Below are positions 8,140 to 17,905 of a stretch of 63,337 bases of DNA, one piece after another (position 1 is the first letter of the stretch; each line of letters begins with the position of its first letter). The stretch lies in the NCBI GenBank assembly GCA_963579025.1, contig CAUZFZ010000045.1:1-63337 (forward strand), given 5' to 3'. This DNA comes from CAUZFZ01 sp963579025. GTDB taxonomy: Bacteria > Planctomycetota > Planctomycetia > Planctomycetales > Planctomycetaceae. Below the pieces are notes generated by a model that saw only the letters and a program-made list of their open reading frames with translations, was not told where the DNA came from and ran no database searches. A program made the position numbers and the translations under genes.

Positions 8140-11100
8140 TATTCCCCGTTGGTCGCATCCTCGGGAAACAGTAACTCGCGAGCTCGCTCCGCCGGGAGCC
8201 ACTTCCTCGCGACGTCGACTGCAGTCTCGGTGAACAGCACCGCTTCCGATGCAGCGTCTGCCGGCTGACTGCCGATTACTCGATGGCCGTCAATCCACCG
8301 ACTGCGCAGATCCTTCAGGGGTCCCTGGCTTTCGCTGAACGACCGGACTGGCAACGGCACAAGTTTCGCCAGTGCCTCCGCGATCTCGATTTTGACATCG
8401 GCACCACTCGGCGATTTAGCCGTCAACTTAGCCTTCAGCGTGTAGAGCAGCAGCAGTCGACGACTGGTGACGAGCGGCCAGTTGGGTGCCACGCCAGGAA
8501 TTCCCGCCACACCACCCGGCCCGGCGGTGTTTTCCGCTTCCGCATAATCTGACGCGCCGAAATCCCGTCCGGGTGAGCGCGGAGAATAGGACATCAACTG
8601 CAACAGAATCGGCCGCGGTCCCTTCTTGTCGGCACTATCCTTCTGGATCAAAGCGACAATTCGTTCCAACGAGGAATCCTGCAGTTCCTCAGACATTTCG
8701 AACAGCGCGACAACGAGGTCGGTCAGTTCGACCCCCTCGGGTGTCTGTTCAATCGCACTCATCAGGACGTCCACAAGCCGGGCCCGCAATTCGTCGTCAA
8801 CGGCCTGGTTCGACGTCAGGGGCAACCGCGACAGAATGACTGCCGCTTCAGCCCGGACAAACGGGTCGTCGTCGTCAAGCAGTCCCTGCATGTACGAATC
8901 GAGACTCAACTGCTTTGCTCTGACATCGGTTGTCACGAAACGCCATGCCAGTCGCAGCAAGGCCCGTTTCAGGCCGGCACCATGGCCGATCCATTCGCGT
9001 TTTTCGAACTGCTCGAAAAACGCAACAGTGAAGTCTGTTGATCGATTCACGCTGTCCGACAGTTCGGACGGGTACGACCACGAGCTGTGCCCGGTTTCCG
9101 TGCGGGTATGCGCCAGTCGATCCACAACCCACCACCTCGCCTGATCGGAACCCCGCTGCAATGTCGTGACGGCCGCCTGGATGGCGGCATCCGGGTCGCC
9201 GGTCCTGAGAGCGTCGTAAGCTGCCATTGCCAGACCCGCAGGCACTGTGTTCGGCTGTCCGTCAACGTAGAACTTCTTTGTTGCCAGGAGGTGGTCCAGC
9301 ACGCGTGCGATCGCGGTTATTGCGATCTGACCACCGGCCCCGCTCTCGCGAAGCACAGTGACACCGCCAAGCATCGACTCCAGTTGCTCAATCGGAGTGT
9401 CGTCGAGAATCTCGGCTGCGGCGCACCACTCTTCGAAACGCTTGCCCCGATATGTCACCAGCGTCGGCAGGAACGATGCTGTGTTCTGTTCCCCCGCCGC
9501 TCCCGGCGCGACTGAGCCGACGAAGTTCGCCGGCAAGCCCTCTGATCCTCCCACTCCCTCAACCCTACTGGCTTCCAGGTACGGCACCGGGGCACCAGTG
9601 ATCCTCTGCAGCGCCAGCACGGCCGCATTGAGCGTGGACGCTGTCAGTTCCGCCTGAATGCCAGGCTCGATCACGTCTCCTGACACAACTGACTTTTCAG
9701 GTAAACGAGATGTCAACTCGCGGTGGTCCAGCACAAACTTGGGTCGAGTGGCTTCGAAACCAAAATCGCCATCGAAGTCAGGGGCGGCACTGAAGTGGTC
9801 ACCCATCGAGGCGACGATGGCCTGCCTCACCGTTGCAGGAACGCCCGGTCCAAGTCGTCCGAGCAGCTCGTAGATCAGCAACCGGCGGCTGATCGGGACA
9901 CGGAAAAGCCCCCGATGGACCGGCGAGGGCAGCGTCAGGAAGGCTTTCTGGTCGAGCCGATTCTGCTTACGGCTGGACTCAAGCAGTGCGGCGATTCGTT
10001 CCGCTGCAGCGGCCGCACGCTCGTTTAATCGTGCCAGGCCGATCCACGCGTCCAACTCGTTTGTCCACCATGCGTGACGCGAAAAAGAACTGACTCGCTG
10101 AGGGTCCTCAAGGGCAGTCAGAAACAACCCGGCCAGTTCGGGCCGCGGTTTGATCTCCACGATGAGGCGGGCGGCTTTCATGTGGAACGGGGACGTCGGA
10201 GTTCTGACGAGTTCCTCCAGCCGCTCGACGAGTTTCGGTTCCGTCTGCGGTCCGCGAACCCGGTCCGAGAGACCCAGGAACGCGGAGTGCTGCGAGGGCT
10301 CGGCGAGTTCATCCCAGAGTTCAAGCACTGTGTCGATGTAATCGGGAGATGACAGCAGTATCTCACGCAATGGATCGGGCGCCCCCATAATGGAACCAGA
10401 GAGACTCTGGTGAACACCATGCGGAGGTTCGGCGAGCCACTCGATGATCAACCGTCGGAGCAACACGCTGTCTTTCCGCAGAGCGGCAACGACTGGTTCG
10501 AGTATGTCTTCCGCACGCAACCGTCTGAGTTGACGGATGGCGGATGCCACGAGCCTTCGTTCACCGGTGAGAATTGAGGTTGTCGCGCGGCGGGGCAATG
10601 AATCGAGCGGGTAGGGTTCCAGTATCTGCAGTACAGCCTCGGCGGCTTCTCGATCGCGATAACCTCGGCCCAGTATGCACAGCGCTTTGACCGCTTGTTC
10701 GAGTTCATCGGGGTTCCGCTCGGTGCGGACTTCCCGCAACCACTGGTCAAAGGTCTTGCCGCTGAAGACCGGCTCTGGCGTTCCCGCATAGGGATTTGAT
10801 CCGACCAGCGCAATTCGTATGCCCATCTCCTTCAGCATGGCGGCACTGAAGAGCTCTTCGGCCGGTGTGCGGCTGTCGTCCTTCTTCGACCGAAGCGCTA
10901 CGGTCAGTCGTCCGACGTCTTTCGCCAGCGTGATGCGCGTCACATCCTTCGTATCGACCAACAGACTGATTCGTCGCGGTGGAAACAACTCTTCCTCAAT
11001 CATTCCGTGCTGATCGACAGCAAAGACCTCGACCGCTTCAACGACCGTACGGACGGACTTCACCTGAGCCAGTTCCGTCCGCTGACTGAACACAACCAGC

Positions 11101-13166
11101 AGATCAACACGGTCGCCAGGCGTGAGAATGTGACTTGAGCCAACAGGCTGATCGACATCGATCGAAACGACACGCATGCCTTTCGGTATTCTCGCACCGG
11201 CGCCCTGGTCGAGGTCGACTTTCGACTGCAACGTCAGGCTGAGTGTCCCCAGAGAGACGGCTGCTCGAAGACGTGCGGCAATAATCGGCGTGACCTCAAA
11301 TGTCATCTCACAATGGATGACATCGCTACCGACCTTCTCGACCTTATCCATTCCGGTGATCTGAAGATTCTCCGCGATCGTACGTGCGGACTGAACCACG
11401 TACACGTGAGTCTTGTCGCCGGGCAATGCCATCAGAGTTTCGCCGGACAGCTCGACCGGTACTGTGACCGATGTCGGTTCGACCATGGCGGGCGGTCCGG
11501 ACGCGACCATTCCGGGAGGGTTGAGCGTGCCGGTTGCAATGTTGTCCGGAACGCCCCGTTCAATATGAGTAATGCTGACGTACTCATTGCCGCCCCGCTT
11601 GAGCTGAATACTTCGGTCGTCGACTTTGAGCGACTCGTAGTCCTTCGGCAGCACGATTTCGTATTGCCCCGAACGGATGGTCAATTCGTTTTTTCCAATC
11701 GAGAGCGTTGCCTTGCGCACCACCTCGTTCCCGCGGCGAATTTCGATCGGTACGTTTTCGTCAGCGCACTGGATGTGAATCGTGCCCTTGTCTGTTTCAA
11801 GCCAAATCGCGACGCCAGCGGCCAGGATGAGGGGCAGCATGAGCCAGCGCAGCCACTTCGCTGTGGCGCTCCGTGCCGGGGGCGAGTTTTCAGACTTCGC
11901 GTGAGGGAATCCCTCAGGACGCACGAACGGCGGAATCGTCGCCGGGAAGTCCGGCTCGTTGTCGGCTTCCGCCGCCGCTGCCAGAGTTTGTCCGCGACCA
12001 GCCAGCTCGATCAGCTGATGCCCTGCACAGAACGGTTCGAGCGAGACAGCGACCTCGGCCGCGGTGGCGAATCGATCATCGACGTCGCGCGACAGCGTGC
12101 GGTCGACGATCTCGATCAACTCGATTGGCAGGTCCTCGCTGCGGTCCGCCAGCGACGGCGCGTCGATAGTCGCCAGCGCTTTCATCTTCGCCAGCGGAGT
12201 GCGTCGCTCGGCCGACTCGTACGGAGCGGTGCCGGTCAGCAGTTTGAACAGCGTCGCACCAAGGCTGTAAACATCCGCGCGACCATCCACGTCGTGACTG
12301 TTGTCTCCCTGCTCGGGAGCCATGTAATCCAGCGTCCCCATAAGTTGCCCGACAGTTGTCAGCTCATCGACCGCTTCACTGGCCGCACCGAACAGCGCCA
12401 GCCCAAGGTCCAGAATCCGCACCTCACCGCGGCGGTCGAGCATCAGATTGGAGGGTTTCACGTCGCGGTGAATCAGGTCCTGCTCGTGAGCGTACTGCAG
12501 ACCCAGCGCAGCCTGACGGATAACCTCACAAGCCGAAGCCACGTCGAGCGGACCGCTGAGCCGGACGAGCTTCGACAGATCGATGCCCTCGATGTAGTCC
12601 ATGGCGAGGAAATGCGCTCCGTCGACGACTCCCGCGTCAGTCGCACGCACGATCGCCGGATGATCGAGCCGGCCGATGGCCTTCATCTCGCGTTCAAACC
12701 GGGCGACTGCCGCGGCATCCCGAAGCCGACGTGCTGGCAGCAACTTCAATGCAACCTCGCGTTCGAGTCGCGTGTGCAGGGCGCGGTAGACCGTGCCCAT
12801 ACCGCCGGCCCCCAGTTGCTCGACCAGTTCGTAATCGCGAATCCGCTCCACGATGCGATCGGATGCGCTGGCACTGCCCGACTCGTCAGTCGAAGCAGGC
12901 ATCCGGCCGAGGCTGAGGGCCAGAGCGTCCTGCAGCACTCTGCTCTCTGACGCAGCCGCTGCGTGCGATTCGGGACCGTCGTCGCGAGCCGCCTCGCGCA
13001 GGCTGGCAATCATCGAATCGGCCGTGTCATCAAACGACGCGACCGTGTCTTCGCACACAGGGCATTCGACAAGGTGCGCATTGATTTGCTCAACGCGGTC
13101 TTCCTCGATGCGACCGAGGCTGAAAGCTCGCAGTTCATCGCGATCAATGCAGTCAGGAACTGGCAT
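8139..13166 (-). CDS. Giant Ser/Thr kinase with CpaB/SAF-like and HEAT-like regions
   Basis: 1675 residues. The N-terminus has a Cys/His pattern ('HLVECPVCEDTV') like anti-sigma-type zinc fingers. The kinase domain (about 110-385) carries 'LGAGGMGTVY', 'EVALKLLP', 'HRDVKPSNLML', DLG in place of DFG, and 'DYMAPEQ'. A transmembrane helix lies near 440-460. Outside it, about residues 565-780 resemble the CpaB/RcpC (SAF) region of Flp pilus assembly: 'MRVVSIDVDQPVGSSHILTPGDRVDLL'-like, quoted here only in part as TPGDRVDLLVVF. The remaining ~850 residues are helical and HEAT-like. A membrane kinase displaying a large periplasmic scaffold is inferred. Its partner gene is the overlapping Cache kinase. 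Confidence 0.88.
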   Translation of the reverse strand: MPVPDCIDRDELRAFSLGRIEEDRVEQINAHLVECPVCEDTVASFDDTADSMIASLREAARDDGPESHAAAASESRVLQDALALSLGRMPASTDESGSASASDRIVERIRDYELVEQLGAGGMGTVYRALHTRLEREVALKLLPARRLRDAAAVARFEREMKAIGRLDHPAIVRATDAGVVDGAHFLAMDYIEGIDLSKLVRLSGPLDVASACEVIRQAALGLQYAHEQDLIHRDVKPSNLMLDRRGEVRILDLGLALFGAASEAVDELTTVGQLMGTLDYMAPEQGDNSHDVDGRADVYSLGATLFKLLTGTAPYESAERRTPLAKMKALATIDAPSLADRSEDLPIELIEIVDRTLSRDVDDRFATAAEVAVSLEPFCAGHQLIELAGRGQTLAAAAEADNEPDFPATIPPFVRPEGFPHAKSENSPPARSATAKWLRWLMLPLILAAGVAIWLETDKGTIHIQCADENVPIEIRRGNEVVRKATLSIGKNELTIRSGQYEIVLPKDYESLKVDDRSIQLKRGGNEYVSITHIERGVPDNIATGTLNPPGMVASGPPAMVEPTSVTVPVELSGETLMALPGDKTHVYVVQSARTIAENLQITGMDKVEKVGSDVIHCEMTFEVTPIIAARLRAAVSLGTLSLTLQSKVDLDQGAGARIPKGMRVVSIDVDQPVGSSHILTPGDRVDLLVVFSQRTELAQVKSVRTVVEAVEVFAVDQHGMIEEELFPPRRISLLVDTKDVTRITLAKDVGRLTVALRSKKDDSRTPAEELFSAAMLKEMGIRIALVGSNPYAGTPEPVFSGKTFDQWLREVRTERNPDELEQAVKALCILGRGYRDREAAEAVLQILEPYPLDSLPRRATTSILTGERRLVASAIRQLRRLRAEDILEPVVAALRKDSVLLRRLIIEWLAEPPHGVHQSLSGSIMGAPDPLREILLSSPDYIDTVLELWDELAEPSQHSAFLGLSDRVRGPQTEPKLVERLEELVRTPTSPFHMKAARLIVEIKPRPELAGLFLTALEDPQRVSSFSRHAWWTNELDAWIGLARLNERAAAAAERIAALLESSRKQNRLDQKAFLTLPSPVHRGLFRVPISRRLLIYELLGRLGPGVPATVRQAIVASMGDHFSAAPDFDGDFGFEATRPKFVLDHRELTSRLPEKSVVSGDVIEPGIQAELTASTLNAAVLALQRITGAPVPYLEASRVEGVGGSEGLPANFVGSVAPGAAGEQNTASFLPTLVTYRGKRFEEWCAAAEILDDTPIEQLESMLGGVTVLRESGAGGQIAITAIARVLDHLLATKKFYVDGQPNTVPAGLAMAAYDALRTGDPDAAIQAAVTTLQRGSDQARWWVVDRLAHTRTETGHSSWSYPSELSDSVNRSTDFTVAFFEQFEKREWIGHGAGLKRALLRLAWRFVTTDVRAKQLSLDSYMQGLLDDDDPFVRAEAAVILSRLPLTSNQAVDDELRARLVDVLMSAIEQTPEGVELTDLVVALFEMSEELQDSSLERIVALIQKDSADKKGPRPILLQLMSYSPRSPGRDFGASDYAEAENTAGPGGVAGIPGVAPNWPLVTSRRLLLLYTLKAKLTAKSPSGADVKIEIAEALAKLVPLPVRSFSESQGPLKDLRSRWIDGHRVIGSQPADAASEAVLFTETAVDVARKWLPAERARELLFPEDATNGE

Positions 13167-13280
13167 CGCATTGCTCCATCAAAGGCGGACTCAGCAATCG
13201 TATGCGAAATCGACTCTCTTCCTGTAACAACGACGAAGCGCGACAGCTCTTTTCGATTTTCAAGGCACCCATCGCCCCTC

Positions 13281-13416
13281 GTTCGGCGAGGGTCTCCCGA
13301 CCCCGCCGTCGCTTTGACCGCAGGTCTCCCTCACGTCTGGAGCAAGTTGTAATCGTCAGATTGCCCGGGGAGACCTTCGGTCAGGTCCACGGCGGGGTCA
13401 GAGACCCGCGCCGAAC
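13281..13416. repeat. Imperfect fold-back repeat
   Basis: Bases 13281-13330 and 13368-13416 pair imperfectly (about 80 percent by eye), sharing GTTCGGCG, GACCCCGCCGT and AGGTCTCCC blocks in inverted order. The element lies in the gap between the divergent kinase and hpnE genes, with no gene inside. Confidence 0.7.
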
Positions 13417-13427
13417 ATGAGCTTTCA

Positions 13428-13507
13428 GTAGGCCGGAACAAGCTCCGCGCAGTTCCGGCATTGTCGCTCGTTCGCGCCGGAACTGCGCAGGGCTTGTTCC
13501 GGCCTAC
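13428..13507. repeat. Fold-back repeat
   Basis: Bases 13428-13459 (GTAGGCCGGAACAAG...) are the reverse complement of 13476-13507 at 30 of 32 positions. It follows directly on another unrelated fold-back element. Together they fill most of the 450-bp gap before hpnE. Confidence 0.8.
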
Positions 13508-13618
13508 GTTTGGTCAGGGCCGAACGCCATGCATTGCGAAGTAGTCGGTAAACTCGGACGATTCGTGCATCATTGACCTGACACGAGAACTCGCAACTTC
13601 GACCGGCCACGGTGATCG

Positions 13619-15061
13619 ATGGAAGCTACTGGCACCGCAGGTCGGCCACACGTCGCAGTGATCGGGGGCGGACTGGCTGGACTGGCGACGGCCGCGGCGC
13701 TCGTCGAGCAGGACGTCCGTGTCACGCTGCTGGAATCGCGACCTCGACTGGGAGGTCGCGCGAGTTCCATTGTGGATCGCGAAACCGGACAGACGATCGA
13801 TAACTGTCAGCATGTCACGATGGGCTGCTGCACCAACTTCCGCCACTTCAGCGAGAAACTGGAATTCGCCGATCTCCTGCAGCCGCAGCGCCGCCTGTAT
13901 TTCGTCGCTCCGCCCCGGCAGAACCAACGTCCGGCCATCGTGCCATTCGCCGCCGGACCGTTGCCCGTTCCACTGCATCTGGTAATGGCATTCAACCGAC
14001 TGCCGTGGTTCCGATTTGCCGAGAAGCGACAGATTGCCTCCGGGCTGCGCGCGTTGGCGCGTAGTTCGAATGAGCCTGACGAACCGTTCTCTCATTGGCT
14101 GAATCGGCACCAGCAGTCCGAAACCGCGCAACGCGATTTCTGGCATCTGGTCCTTGTGAGTGCACTCAGCGAGTCACTGGATCGCATCAGTACGCAACAT
14201 GCCCGCAAGGTATTCGTCGACAGTTTTCTCGCGTCTCGAACGGGATGGCAGGTTTCGATTCCCACCGTTCCGCTGGAGACGATTTACTCCACGCGCATTT
14301 GTCAGTGGCTTGATCGGCAAGAGGTCGAAGTTCGTCTTCAGGCCGGAGTCAAGCAACTGATTGTTGAGAACGGACAGGTCGAGCGAGCGGAGTTACGTAG
14401 TGGCGAAACCGTGTCCGCGGATCATTTCGTACTCGCTGTTCCACACTGGCTCGTGAAGTCGATCCTGCCGGACGGCCTGGCGGACGATTCACACTTCTCT
14501 GGTATCGACCGCCTCGAAACCGCTCCGATCGCCAGCGTGCATCTCTGGTTCGACAGGCCGCTGACTTCGCTCCCCCATGCCACTCTGCTGAATCGCCTGA
14601 GCCAGTGGATGTTCAATCGCGGCCTCGTGCAGCATGACGAAAATAGCTCGGAGTCGGCCGCAACATCACACTTGCAGGTTGTCGTCAGCGCCGCCCGCAA
14701 TCTGTCGGGTCTGAGCGAGACCGACATCATTGGTCAGGTTGAATCCGAGCTGCGCAGCGTCTGGCCCGAGTCCCACGACGCGAAGCTCCAACACGCCCGA
14801 CTGATCACCGAGCACCGGGCCGTGTTCTCACCACTCCCCGATGTGGACGCGATGCGTCCGTCTCAACAGACGCCTGTTCCGAATCTGCAGCTCGCTGGCG
14901 ACTGGACGAGTACGGGCTGGCCGTCAACGATGGAAGGCGCCGTCCGCAGTGGCTACCTCGCCGCGGAAAACGTCCTTCGTCACCTGAACCGTCCCGTCGA
15001 TCTCATCCAGCCGGACCTCCCACAATCAAGACTCTTCAGGTGGTGCTTTGGCGCGTGGTGA
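13619..15061 (+). CDS. hpnE: Hydroxysqualene dehydroxylase-like FAD protein (HpnE)
   Basis: 480-residue amine oxidase-family flavoprotein. The N-terminal Rossmann motif 'VAVIGGGLAGLATAAAL' binds FAD, followed by 'LLESRPRLGGRASS'. The HpnE signature region is 'TIDNCQHVTMGCCTNF', where most HpnE proteins have DNGQH. The C-terminus has 'LQLAGDWTSTGWPSTMEGAV', the flavin-closing motif of the family. HpnE reduces hydroxysqualene to squalene in the HpnCDE route, which feeds hopanoid or sterol synthesis. HpnC and HpnD are not in the window, so the gene is orphaned here. Related carotenoid desaturases are the main alternative. It converges with a sulfatase gene, with only 17 bp between the stops. Confidence 0.85.
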   Translation: MEATGTAGRPHVAVIGGGLAGLATAAALVEQDVRVTLLESRPRLGGRASSIVDRETGQTIDNCQHVTMGCCTNFRHFSEKLEFADLLQPQRRLYFVAPPRQNQRPAIVPFAAGPLPVPLHLVMAFNRLPWFRFAEKRQIASGLRALARSSNEPDEPFSHWLNRHQQSETAQRDFWHLVLVSALSESLDRISTQHARKVFVDSFLASRTGWQVSIPTVPLETIYSTRICQWLDRQEVEVRLQAGVKQLIVENGQVERAELRSGETVSADHFVLAVPHWLVKSILPDGLADDSHFSGIDRLETAPIASVHLWFDRPLTSLPHATLLNRLSQWMFNRGLVQHDENSSESAATSHLQVVVSAARNLSGLSETDIIGQVESELRSVWPESHDAKLQHARLITEHRAVFSPLPDVDAMRPSQQTPVPNLQLAGDWTSTGWPSTMEGAVRSGYLAAENVLRHLNRPVDLIQPDLPQSRLFRWCFGAW

Positions 15062-15078
15062 GGTCGTGTGCCGAAGAC

Positions 15079-16500
15079 CTACAGCAACCGATCACGCTTC
15101 AGCAGAGCGAGAATCTTCGCGACGATCTCCGGATTCTCCGCCGACACGTCCGTCTTTTCGCCAATGTCCTGCGACAAATCGTAGAGCCGCCAGTCCGGCT
15201 GCTGATTCGCCTGTGGCGGCTTTTTCTTCTTTGCCGGACGGTATTTCACCAGCTTCCAGTTTCCGTACCGCACGCCGACGGATGTCGCGCCCTCTGAGCT
15301 GGCCCAGTACTGGTACTCATGCTTCTTCTGTCCGTCAGCATTGCCGAGCAAAGTTGGCACGTAGGAAATACCATCGATCCCGGTCGGTGCCTTAACTCCG
15401 GCCAGCTCGCAGGCGGTCGGAAGGAAGTCTGGAAACGCCGAGGGGTGATTCGAAGTGGAACCGGCAGCGATCTTTCCCGGCCAATGCGCGATCATCGGGA
15501 CGCGAATCCCGCCGTCGTGCATCGATCGTTTGAAGCCGGTGAGCGGACCGTTGGAATCGAAGAACTCGTGCTTGTGACCGCCTTCATTGTGGGGTCCATT
15601 GTCTGACGTGAAGACCACAAGCGTCTGCTCGTCAATCTTCAGTTCGCGAAGCAGTTCCATCAGACGCCCCACATCGGCGTCCATATGCGTCACCATGGCC
15701 GCAAAGCCTTTCTCGGGATTCGGCCAGTCCTTGTCGGCGTACATCCCCCAGTCGGGAATCTCCATGCCATCGCCAGTGACGCGACCGCCTTCGTTGTTCG
15801 CGTGCGGAATCGTCCAGTGAATGTGCAGCAGGAACGGAGAGTCCTTGTGCTTGCGAACGAAGCGGAACGCCGCGTCAGTCAAGAAGTCATGCGAATAGCT
15901 GACTCGTTTCGATGAGACTCGACCACGTCCCGCCGGTATCGGATCGATCACGTTACCCGGTAGTTCAACCTGCTGATCGTTTTCCCACAGATGAGTCGGA
16001 TAAAAGTTGTGCGCGTTCCCCTGGTTCATGTAGCCGAACCAGTAGTCGAATCCGTTCCGGTTGGGATGGCCGGGATTGTCGATTTCGGACGGCTTATCCA
16101 CGTTCCCCAGCGACCACTTGCCCACGCCGCCGGTGGCATAGCCCGCGTTCTTCAAAAGCCGGGCAACCGTGTGTTCTTGTGACGTCAGGCTGCGCGCCCG
16201 GTTGCCGATCAGCCCGGTATGCCCAACGTGCTGACCAAGCCACAGCACCAGTCGCGACGGACGGCAGACCGTGTGTCCTGCATAGTGATCCGTGAACCGC
16301 ATCCCATCCGAGGCAAGACGATCAATGTTGGGAGTCTGAACAACCTTCTGGCCGTAACAGCCAAGGTCGCCATACCCCAGGTCATCGACCATGATGTAAA
16401 TGACGTTGGGGCGTTTCCGACTCGCGTCGTCAGCGCTCACCTGAGACACCACCAGCATGGACAGCAGAGTCGCACAACACACTGTGATTCGATGGACCAT
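15079..16500 (-). CDS. Secreted sulfatase (arylsulfatase A-like)
   Basis: 473-residue sulfatase. A signal peptide (residues 1-23, ending in VSADD) precedes 'PNVIYIMVDDLGYGDLGCYG', which gives the metal-binding Asp pair. The formylglycine site is CRPSR with Cys79. Later come 'VVFTSDNGPHNEGG' and the C-terminal 'GVRYGNWKLVKYRP', both typical of the family. GAAAGGAAA lies upstream of ATG 16500. The protein should act in the periplasm or outside the cell on a sulfated glycan or aryl sulfate. It is not closely similar to the sulfatase at 1.5-3.0 kb in the active-site flanks and stands alone on its strand. Confidence 0.93.
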   Translation of the reverse strand: MVHRITVCCATLLSMLVVSQVSADDASRKRPNVIYIMVDDLGYGDLGCYGQKVVQTPNIDRLASDGMRFTDHYAGHTVCRPSRLVLWLGQHVGHTGLIGNRARSLTSQEHTVARLLKNAGYATGGVGKWSLGNVDKPSEIDNPGHPNRNGFDYWFGYMNQGNAHNFYPTHLWENDQQVELPGNVIDPIPAGRGRVSSKRVSYSHDFLTDAAFRFVRKHKDSPFLLHIHWTIPHANNEGGRVTGDGMEIPDWGMYADKDWPNPEKGFAAMVTHMDADVGRLMELLRELKIDEQTLVVFTSDNGPHNEGGHKHEFFDSNGPLTGFKRSMHDGGIRVPMIAHWPGKIAAGSTSNHPSAFPDFLPTACELAGVKAPTGIDGISYVPTLLGNADGQKKHEYQYWASSEGATSVGVRYGNWKLVKYRPAKKKKPPQANQQPDWRLYDLSQDIGEKTDVSAENPEIVAKILALLKRDRLL

Positions 16501-16620
16501 TCAGGCATTTCCTTTCAACGTTCTCGACAAATCAATCGGGCAGTCTGTGTCTGGGATGGACCGCCACATTCCACGTAATTCAATCCGGACGCAGCATCGA
16601 CCACGGGCGAATTCATTTCA

Positions 16621-17772
16621 ATGACGCATCCTGATCGCTTTGAGACTCCTGCTGACGTGATGCATCACGCCATCGAAATCGCCCGGCGTGGACTGGGACG
16701 TGTCGAGCCAAATCCGGCAGTCGGCGCCGTCCTGGTCGATGCGGATTCGAAGTTCCTGGCACACGGATTTCATGAAGTTTTCGGCGGACCCCATGCCGAG
16801 ATCAACGCGCTGTCGGATCTGGCTCGACGAGTCCCCGACTCGCAGGAGCAGCATCGTCTGCTGGAGAACGCGACGCTGTACGTCACGCTTGAGCCGTGTT
16901 GCCATCATGGAAAAACGCCGCCGTGTACCGAGGCAATCATCCGGTCGGGAATTCCGCGAGTTGTCTATGGGCTCGGTGATCCGTCGCCTCATGTCGCCGG
17001 TGGTGGCGAGCTCCAACTGACTGAGTCGGGCGTCCAGGTAACCAACGGAATGCTGCGAGACGACGTGGCCGCTCTGAATGCTCCGTTTCTTAAACTTCTG
17101 ACCTGCGGCCGTCCATGGGTACACGCCAAGTGGGCGATGACGCTCGACGGTCGCATCGCCGCCCATACCGGTGTGTCGAAGTGGATTACCAATGAAGCAT
17201 CGCGAGCCGTCGTTCACGAGCTGCGCGGACGCATGGACGCGGTCATCGTCGGCGCCAACACCGCACGCGTCGATGACCCGTTGCTGACCGCGCGACCGCC
17301 AGGACCCCGAACGCCATGTCGAGTTGTCGTTGACTCGCGAGCGTCACTGTCTGTGGACAGCCAGCTTGTTCGCACCGTCGGTGAAGGTCCGGTCCTTGTC
17401 GCAACCGGACAATCGCCTGAACTCGGAAATGTCCAAGCACTGCAGAATGCGGGCGTCGAAGTCCTGCCGTTTAAGAGTGCCGACGATCGAGTTGACCTGA
17501 ACGGACTGCTGGCCGAACTGGGCAGGCGGTCGATGACGAACGTGCTGGTCGAAGGCGGCAGCGGCCTGCTCGGCTCGCTATTTGATCAGAACCTCGCGAA
17601 TGAACTGCATGTGTTTATCGCGCCGAAAATCGTGGGCGGTGCGGATGCGTTGTCCGCCGTGGGCGGCAACGGACTGGGCCAGATTCCGCAGGTCGGGCAG
17701 TTGAAATCGATGCTGATGCGGGAATCTGGCGGCGATGTCTACATCCACGGCGTTGTCGGTCGATGCTCGTAG
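16621..17772 (+). CDS. ribD: Riboflavin biosynthesis deaminase/reductase RibD
   Basis: 383-residue bifunctional enzyme of riboflavin synthesis: diaminohydroxyphosphoribosylaminopyrimidine deaminase, then 5-amino-6-(5-phosphoribosylamino)uracil reductase. The deaminase domain has the zinc site HAE (from about residue 58) and 'EPCCHHGKTPPC' (about residue 92). The reductase domain shows 'KWAMTLDGRIAAHTGVSKWI', 'DAVIVGANTARVDDP' and 'NVLVEGGSGLLGSLF'. Length and domain order are typical. Cytoplasmic. No strong ribosome site precedes the ATG. No other rib gene is nearby, which is common in this phylum. Confidence 0.96.
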   Translation: MTHPDRFETPADVMHHAIEIARRGLGRVEPNPAVGAVLVDADSKFLAHGFHEVFGGPHAEINALSDLARRVPDSQEQHRLLENATLYVTLEPCCHHGKTPPCTEAIIRSGIPRVVYGLGDPSPHVAGGGELQLTESGVQVTNGMLRDDVAALNAPFLKLLTCGRPWVHAKWAMTLDGRIAAHTGVSKWITNEASRAVVHELRGRMDAVIVGANTARVDDPLLTARPPGPRTPCRVVVDSRASLSVDSQLVRTVGEGPVLVATGQSPELGNVQALQNAGVEVLPFKSADDRVDLNGLLAELGRRSMTNVLVEGGSGLLGSLFDQNLANELHVFIAPKIVGGADALSAVGGNGLGQIPQVGQLKSMLMRESGGDVYIHGVVGRCS

Positions 17773-17842
17773 TCGCCGGATTTATCCGGCTGGTGGCGGC
17801 TTTCGATGGCAGCGCGGACCCGCGATCACGGCGTGGCTGGCA

Positions 17843-17886
17843 AACCGCATGAATGCGGTTACTACGAACGGCGGTTACTACGAACG
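17843..17886. repeat. Hairpin plus 16-bp tandem repeat
   Basis: AACCGCAT (17843-17850) pairs with ATGCGGTT (17853-17860). GCGGTTACTACGAACG occurs twice in tandem (17855-17870 and 17871-17886). The element lies between the convergent ribD and cyclase genes, close to another small hairpin, CCGGAtttaTCCGG, near 17776. It may terminate transcription from either side. Confidence 0.6.
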
Positions 17887-17905
17887 TCGTTACGACAAGC
17901 GGCGG

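Noticed and set aside
11313..12950. 545-residue plus-strand frame
   Set aside because: It is antisense to the kinase domain with intact motifs and has no recognisable features.
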